DNA from: Massilia sp. TS11
GTDB lineage: Bacteria > Pseudomonadota > Gammaproteobacteria > Burkholderiales > Burkholderiaceae_D
NCBI RefSeq assembly: GCF_022012445.1
Contig: NZ_JAKLTS010000006.1
Coordinates: 124,001 to 188,000, forward strand
Direction: 5' to 3'
Length of the DNA: 64,000 nucleotides
In this document: positions 59,999-64,000 of the stretch, in pieces
How positions within the stretch are numbered: the stretch's first letter is position 1
How the letters are laid out: every line of letters begins with the position of its first letter
The notes under the pieces: generated by a model
Told to the model about the DNA's origin: nothing
What the model saw: the letters and a program-made list of their open reading frames with translations, nothing else
Database searches by the model: none
Translations under genes and position numbers: made by a program

Positions 59999-60997
59999 TC
60001 AGCGCAGGAAATTGCGCAGGCTTGTTAAGTACAGGGTTTCTTCTTCAATCCAGGGGGCGTGACCGCTTTGCTCGAACATCTGCAGCCTGGCCACCCCGGG
60101 CGGCGCCAGCTGCACCATCTCGAGCGCGCAGCGCGGCAGGGCCACGCGGTCGTAGCGGCCACTGGTCACCAGCAGCGGCGTGCGCAGCTGCTGCAGCACC
60201 GGGCGCGCGTCAAAGCGGGCCATCGCCCCGCCCACCTGCACCTCGGGATCGTCGCCGAGCATCGCAAAATACACATCGGCGCGGAAGCGCTCGCGCGGGT
60301 CGCCCGGCGGCGGACGGCGCGCGGCATTGCGCAGATCGTACCAATACAGGTCGCCCTCGGCGTCGCCCTGAAGTGCCTGGTAAGCGGAATCCGAGGATTT
60401 TACGCCATCGCGGCGCAGGGCCTGCAATTTGGCCCAGACTTCCGGATACTGGTTGGCGATGAAGTAGGCGACACTGTCGATATTCGCCTGCCAGCTCAGG
60501 TAGCTGCAGCCACTGCTGGACAGCACCAGGTGGCTCAGGCGCTGGCCGTAGCGGCCGGCGTAGGCCAGGGCCGGATAGCCGCCGTAGGAGTGGCCGAGCA
60601 GGGCGAACCGCTCGAAGCCGAGGCCCGCGCGCACGGTCTCGATATCTTCGGCGTCGCGCTCGGGCGAATGCTGGAGCTGGGCGGGCAGGGGATCGGAGTA
60701 GCCGCGCCCGATGTTATCGAAGTAGACCAGTGTATGGCGGTCGGCCAGTGCATCGAACACAGTACCCAGACTGCGCAGCGAGGTGCCGGGGCCACCCGCC
60801 ACCAGTAGCAGCGGCGGGCCGTCGCCCAGCATCTCGTAGCGGATCCGCCCGTGCGGTCCCTGCAGCATGCCGCTGCGGCGTTGTGGCGCGCTGGCGCTGG
60901 CCTGGTCGGCCACGGCGAGCAGGGGCGCCGCCAGGCCCAGGCCAAGCAGGCGGCGGCGCATGGCGGCGGATGGAAGCAGGGGATCATCAGAGTTCAT
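59999..60997 (-). CDS. Exported alpha/beta-fold hydrolase (proline iminopeptidase-like)
   Basis: A 332-residue hydrolase starting at ATG 60997 with AAAGG upstream. The N-terminus contains MRRRLLGLGLAAPLLAVADQ, a Tat-like signal with consecutive arginines. The oxyanion region is AGGPGTSLRSLG, the nucleophile Ser137 is in LLGHSYGGYPAL, Asp in SGRYDRVALP and His in EQSGHAPWIEE. GGPG-type enzymes include prolyl aminopeptidases and related esterases. It is the first gene of an operon with tetR and starts 27 bases from the centre-left of operator 1. Confidence 0.87.
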   Translation of the reverse strand: MNSDDPLLPSAAMRRRLLGLGLAAPLLAVADQASASAPQRRSGMLQGPHGRIRYEMLGDGPPLLLVAGGPGTSLRSLGTVFDALADRHTLVYFDNIGRGYSDPLPAQLQHSPERDAEDIETVRAGLGFERFALLGHSYGGYPALAYAGRYGQRLSHLVLSSSGCSYLSWQANIDSVAYFIANQYPEVWAKLQALRRDGVKSSDSAYQALQGDAEGDLYWYDLRNAARRPPPGDPRERFRADVYFAMLGDDPEVQVGGAMARFDARPVLQQLRTPLLVTSGRYDRVALPRCALEMVQLAPPGVARLQMFEQSGHAPWIEEETLYLTSLRNFLR

Positions 60998-61023
60998 GAC
61001 TAGCCTTTCGCAACAGGGTTTTA

Positions 61024-61047
61024 TTTAGTAGACTACAGTCTATTTAA
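61024..61047. promoter_or_regulatory. Operator 1 of the TetR cluster
   Basis: The core is TAGACT-AC-AGTCTA (61029-61042), a perfect palindrome with 6-base half-sites, within TTTAG...TTTAA. Compared base by base with operator 2 (62637-62660), 21 of 24 positions agree. It lies in the AT-rich gap between the divergent hydrolase-tetR operon and the aspartyl-protease operon, where a repressor would block both promoters. Confidence 0.75.
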
Positions 61048-61088
61048 ATTGAGCGCGGCTGGCAAGCCCCGCAATGAAAGGACAGGCA

Positions 61089-61979
61089 ATGCACACACGG
61101 CTGGCGGTTTTCTTCCTGAGCTTTTACCTCGCTGCGCCCTGGGTGGCTGCGCAAGAGCGCTCATCCCCAGGGCAGCCGGGCAGCCTGCAGTTTGGCGCCG
61201 CCCCGGTTAGCCTGCCCTATCGTGCCAACGCCTCCGGCACGCCGCGCTTTGAGGCGCGCATCCATGGCCAGCCGGTGCAGCTGGGGCTCGATACCGGCGC
61301 CGGCTGGAGCGTGATCACGGCCTCGCTGGCCAAGGCGGTGCAGGCGCGCCCGTATGCCGGCGTACACCCGGCCGTGCAGGACAATCAGGGCCGTGCCGTC
61401 GATGGCGGCAGCGCCGCGCTGATCGATCTCGATATCGGCGAGCTGCACCTGCGCGACCTGCCCGTCATCGTGGTGCCGGACGCGCGTCTGCAGGCCAAGC
61501 TGCTCGGCTTCACCGTGTTTGCCTACGATGGTCTGCTTGGCTGGAACGCGCTGCAGCGGCTCGACACCGAGATCCAGCCGCGCGCGGGCCTGCTGGTGTT
61601 TCGCCCGCCGCAGCCGGATTGCGCGGGCCAGGCGCTGGCGCTGCCGGACGAGCTGCCGCGCTTTCCCGTGCAGGCCAATGGGCAGACCTTGCCGCTGCTG
61701 CTCGACACCGGCGCGCGCGTCAGCTTCCTGCGTGGCCGGGCGCTCGAACAGCAGGCGGAAGGCAGCACACTGGCGCTGACCGGCGGCGCCGGCGGGGCCG
61801 AGGTCGGGCGCGTGGGCCTGGTGCCAGCCGTGCAGCTGCAGGTCGGCACCCAGGACCTGACTTTGCGCGATGTGCAGCGTCGTGCGGGTACGATGGATGA
61901 TCTGGTGCTGGGGATGGATGTCCTGGCGCGCTACACGCTGCGGATCGCTCGCCATTGCCTGCATCTGCGCACCGAATAG
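61089..61979 (+). CDS. Exported retropepsin-like aspartyl protease with two DTG domains
   Basis: A 296-residue protein starting at ATG 61089, preceded by AAAGGA; an ATG at 61074 lacks a ribosome-binding site. Signal peptide MHTRLAVFFLSFYLAAPWVA. Two retropepsin-like halves each carry the catalytic DTG: QLGLDTGAGWSVI (Asp68) and PLLLDTGARVSFL (Asp206). Thus a single chain could fold as a pepsin-like pseudo-dimer. The hydrophobic-Gly motif follows each half (DGLLGWNALQRL, LVLGMDVLARY). First gene of an operon controlled by operator 1, followed nine bases later by a membrane protein. Confidence 0.85.
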   Translation: MHTRLAVFFLSFYLAAPWVAAQERSSPGQPGSLQFGAAPVSLPYRANASGTPRFEARIHGQPVQLGLDTGAGWSVITASLAKAVQARPYAGVHPAVQDNQGRAVDGGSAALIDLDIGELHLRDLPVIVVPDARLQAKLLGFTVFAYDGLLGWNALQRLDTEIQPRAGLLVFRPPQPDCAGQALALPDELPRFPVQANGQTLPLLLDTGARVSFLRGRALEQQAEGSTLALTGGAGGAEVGRVGLVPAVQLQVGTQDLTLRDVQRRAGTMDDLVLGMDVLARYTLRIARHCLHLRTE

Positions 61980-61988
61980 GAGGCATGG

Positions 61989-62636
61989 ATGACGCTTGAA
62001 AAGCGTTTCTGGTGGACCTGGATCGGCACGAACGCCGCTGCCGAGGCGCTCGGCCTCGGTCTGGTGGCCGGCGGCGCCTTGGCTCTATTTGGCGAGGCGC
62101 TGCCGCCGCTGGCCAGAGCAGGGGCGATGATCGCGCTCGGCGGCGTAGAAGGCCTGATCGTCGGGCTGGCACAACGCGCAGTCCTGCAGCGTCACGGCCT
62201 GCGGCTAAACGGCTGGGTGGCGGCCACGGTCGCCGGCGCGCTGTGCGCCTGGGTGCTTGGCATGCTGCCCAGCACGCTGATGCATCTGCACGGCAGTGCC
62301 AGTGCGCCGGCCGGGCCGATGCCGGGCATGGCTCTGCGCCTGCTGCTGGCGGCGGGCCTGGGCCTGCTCACCGGGCCGGTGCTGGCCGCCTTCCAGTGGC
62401 GCTGCCTGCGCCAGGTGCCGGGCGCGCAGGGCTGGCGCTGGTTGGCGGCAAATGCACTTGGCTGGGCCCTGGCCATGCCCGTCATCTTTGCGCTTGCCCA
62501 TGCGGCTGCGCAGGCGCAGGGGCCGCTGCTCTGGCTCGCTGGCGCATCGGGACTGGGCCTGGCCGGCGCGCTGGCCAGCGCTGTGCATGGCCGTGTGCTG
62601 CTGCCGCTCCTGCCGGGCTTGCCGAAGTATCCTTAG
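61989..62636 (+). CDS. Polytopic membrane protein of unknown function
   Basis: A 215-residue hydrophobic protein starting at ATG 61989 (AGGAGG five bases upstream; an ATG at 61985 leads to an early stop). About five to six membrane helices, with AEALGLGLVAGGALALFGEA, AGALCAWVLGML and LLLAAGLGLLTGPVLAAFQW among them. The loops are short. I do not recognise the family. It is read with the aspartyl protease gene, so it may be its anchor, partner or substrate-related transporter; that is inference. Operator 2 begins at its stop codon. Confidence 0.8.
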   Translation: MTLEKRFWWTWIGTNAAAEALGLGLVAGGALALFGEALPPLARAGAMIALGGVEGLIVGLAQRAVLQRHGLRLNGWVAATVAGALCAWVLGMLPSTLMHLHGSASAPAGPMPGMALRLLLAAGLGLLTGPVLAAFQWRCLRQVPGAQGWRWLAANALGWALAMPVIFALAHAAAQAQGPLLWLAGASGLGLAGALASAVHGRVLLPLLPGLPKYP

Positions 62637-62660
62637 TTTAGTAGACTGCAGTCTGTTTAT
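62637..62660. promoter_or_regulatory. Operator 2 of the TetR cluster
   Basis: The core AGACT-GC-AGTCT (62643-62654) is a perfect palindrome inside TTTAGT...GTTTAT and matches operator 1 at 21 of 24 positions with the same centre spacing. It sits in the 53-base gap before the serine hydrolase gene. A TTGACT at 62660-62665 directly follows, but no -10 is found at the right distance. Confidence 0.75.
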
Positions 62661-62689
62661 TGACTGTCCCTGAGGATGCCGGAGTACCC

Positions 62690-63847
62690 ATGACCTATTC
62701 AGCCCCCCTGTCCGGGCGCCCGCTGCGGCGCCGTCTTCTGCTGGCCGCCTGCGCCGCTGTCATTGGCCTGAGCGCCTGCGGTGGTAACAGCGTCAGCGTC
62801 TCGATCGTCAATCCGCCGCCGCTGTCGGCGGTCGGCAGCGCTGTGGCGCAGCTGATGGCGGCGCCCAAGTCCTATCCGGCCGCGCTGGTGATCCAGGTGT
62901 CGAGCGCGAATATCGAGGTCCAGGTGCAGGGCGTGCAGCGCGTTGGCGGGGTCGCGCTGGCCAGCGATGCCAGCTTCGCCGCCGGTTCGCTGACCAAGGC
63001 CATGACGGCCACGCTGGCCGGGGTGCTGGTCCAGGAGGGCAAGATCGGCTGGAACAGCCGTGTACTCGACGTATTGCCCGAACTGGCCGCCGGCGCGCGC
63101 GCCGAGTATGCCGCCGTGACCCTGACCGATCTGCTGGCGCACCGTGGCGGCATCTTCCCCGCCGTGACGGCGCAGCAGGTGGCGCGTCTGCCGCAAGTGA
63201 GCGGCACGCCGAGCGAGCAGCGCCTGCAGCTGGCGCGCTGGGCCCTGGCCCAGGCGCCCAGCGTCGCGCCGCGCCAGCGCACCGAGTATTCGAATGGCGG
63301 TTATGTGCTGGCGGCGGCGATGCTGGAGCGGGCCGCTGGCCAGGCCTACGAGGCCATGCTGCAGAACCGCGTGTTCACGCCGCTCGGCGCCAGCGTGCAG
63401 TTCGGGGCGGCGGGCGCGCGCGATCCCTGGGGCCACAGCCAGACGGCCAGCGGCAGTTGGCTGCCGCTCGACCCGGCCAGCGCAGACGCGTATTTTCCGC
63501 CGGCGGCCAATCCTGCTGGCGGCGCGCGCCTGAACGGCCAGTCGCTGGCACGCTGGCTGCGCATGCATCTGCGCGCGCTGCGTGGCCAGAGCGGCGAGCT
63601 GCTGTCGCCCGCCACCGCCACCTATCTGCACACAGTCGTCCAGGACGGCATGGCCCTCGGCTGGCAGGCCGGCACCGATCTGGCGGGCGGCCCGATCGAC
63701 TGGCACGATGGCTCGGACGACGTCAGCTACTTTGGCCTGATGGCTGTGAGCCGTTCGCGCGACGTGGCCGCCGCGGTGCTGGTCAGCGGCGTTGGCAGCC
63801 GCACCGCGCAGGACGTCAGCGAAACGACGGCGCGCCTGCTGCAGTAG
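62690..63847 (+). CDS. Beta-lactamase-family serine hydrolase lipoprotein
   Basis: A 385-residue lipoprotein starting at ATG 62690 (GGAG five bases upstream). The signal ends in the lipobox GLSAC with Cys30. It belongs to the class C beta-lactamase/DD-peptidase superfamily: Ser100 and Lys103 in AAGSLTKAM, Tyr200 and Asn202 in EYSNGGYVL, and WHDGSDD in place of the KTG element. Such proteins are usually esterases, peptidases or peptidoglycan hydrolases rather than antibiotic-resistance enzymes. Its short upstream gap carries operator 2, placing it under the nearby TetR. Confidence 0.88.
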   Translation: MTYSAPLSGRPLRRRLLLAACAAVIGLSACGGNSVSVSIVNPPPLSAVGSAVAQLMAAPKSYPAALVIQVSSANIEVQVQGVQRVGGVALASDASFAAGSLTKAMTATLAGVLVQEGKIGWNSRVLDVLPELAAGARAEYAAVTLTDLLAHRGGIFPAVTAQQVARLPQVSGTPSEQRLQLARWALAQAPSVAPRQRTEYSNGGYVLAAAMLERAAGQAYEAMLQNRVFTPLGASVQFGAAGARDPWGHSQTASGSWLPLDPASADAYFPPAANPAGGARLNGQSLARWLRMHLRALRGQSGELLSPATATYLHTVVQDGMALGWQAGTDLAGGPIDWHDGSDDVSYFGLMAVSRSRDVAAAVLVSGVGSRTAQDVSETTARLLQ

Positions 63848-64000
63848 GCGGGAGCAGGGCTGTGCTCTGCGCGCACAGCGTGGACCACAGCCAGTCTTCG
63901 AGCGCCGGTTCGGGCCTCAGGTGGCAGGGCTGGCGGCGGATGAAATGCTGGCCCCCGGCCAGCGCGCTGGCGTCGGCCGTGGCCAGCCAGACGGCGGTAT
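63816..64000 (-). CDS. C-terminal part of a probable short-chain dehydrogenase (cut by window edge)
   Basis: An open minus-strand frame runs from the window end to a TGA at 63816-63818 and encodes about 61 residues. The sequence, with AVWLATADASALAGGQHFI and RRQPCHLRPEPALEDWLW, resembles the tail of an SDR-family oxidoreductase (the WLA...GGxxFxRR pattern before a short helix). If real it overlaps the serine hydrolase end by 32 bases. The identification rests on style only, as the nucleotide-binding and YxxxK motifs are outside the window. Confidence 0.4.
   Translation of the reverse strand, partial: TAVWLATADASALAGGQHFIRRQPCHLRPEPALEDWLWSTLCAQSTALLPPTAAGAPSFR

Noticed and set aside
62660..62686. 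TTGACT as -35 of a promoter for the serine hydrolase
   Set aside because: A matching -10 would fall in the ribosome-binding site and start codon region, where no such hexamer is found.

Overview
The window is GC-rich, almost fully coding chromosomal DNA. It reads as a betaproteobacterium of the order Burkholderiales, most likely family Oxalobacteraceae (Massilia/Duganella type). This rests on protein character and on gene orders typical of that group: the spc/alpha ribosomal operon, engB-hemB beside cytochrome c4 and the System II ResB/CcsB pair, msrPQ-lysA-lptM, cyaY-mrcA-pilMNOPQ-aroKB-dgt, and TPR lipoprotein-(MFS)-lolB-ispE-tRNA-Gln-prs-rplY-pth-ychF. No database search was possible, so the genus is an inference.

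Layout. 0-5.2 kb: end of the ribosomal protein cluster (rplO', secY, infA, rpmJ, rpsM, rpsK, rpsD, rpoA, rplQ). 5.3-9.6 kb: an M28 peptidase, DsbD and a Spy/CpxP-like periplasmic protein. 9.7-16.2 kb: an OmpR/EnvZ-type two-component system followed by an RND efflux adaptor and pump. 16.3-19.1 kb: a flavoprotein and an unknown zinc-ribbon/TonB-like membrane protein. 19.1-28.5 kb: hemB, engB, cytochrome c4, resB, ccsB, msrP, msrQ, lysA, lptM and cyaY. 28.5-42.2 kb: mrcA, the type IV pilus operon pilMNOPQ, a large Ig-like-repeat lipoprotein, a fused aroK-aroB gene and dgt. 42.3-46.2 kb: mutY, a dynamin-like GTPase and mutM. 46.3-57.7 kb: lipoprotein sorting, isoprenoid, PRPP and translation genes with tRNA-Gln, plus a transglutaminase-like protein and a patatin. 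57.8-64 kb: a DGPF-protein/ECF sigma pair, then a TetR-centred cluster of secreted hydrolases.

The most interesting content is non-housekeeping. (i) Two families of palindromic intergenic repeats were found, one built on GGGGTC-A-GACCCC and one a ~120-130-bp inverted-repeat element carrying GTCCG-GCAAT-CGGAC hairpins; every copy lies between convergent genes. One copy supplies the last codons of mutY. (ii) A TetR regulator sits with two near-identical palindromic operators (61.0 and 62.6 kb) that would tie three envelope or secreted hydrolases and a membrane protein into one local regulon; I know of no described system with this composition. (iii) A dynamin-like GTPase with an altered P-loop lies between the two 8-oxoguanine repair genes mutM and mutY. 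(iv) A Big-1-type repeat lipoprotein is inserted between pilQ and a fused aroKB.

No transposase, integrase, phage gene or CRISPR array is visible. Apart from the short repeats the window looks like stable core chromosome, with an accessory flavour from about 57.8 kb onward.
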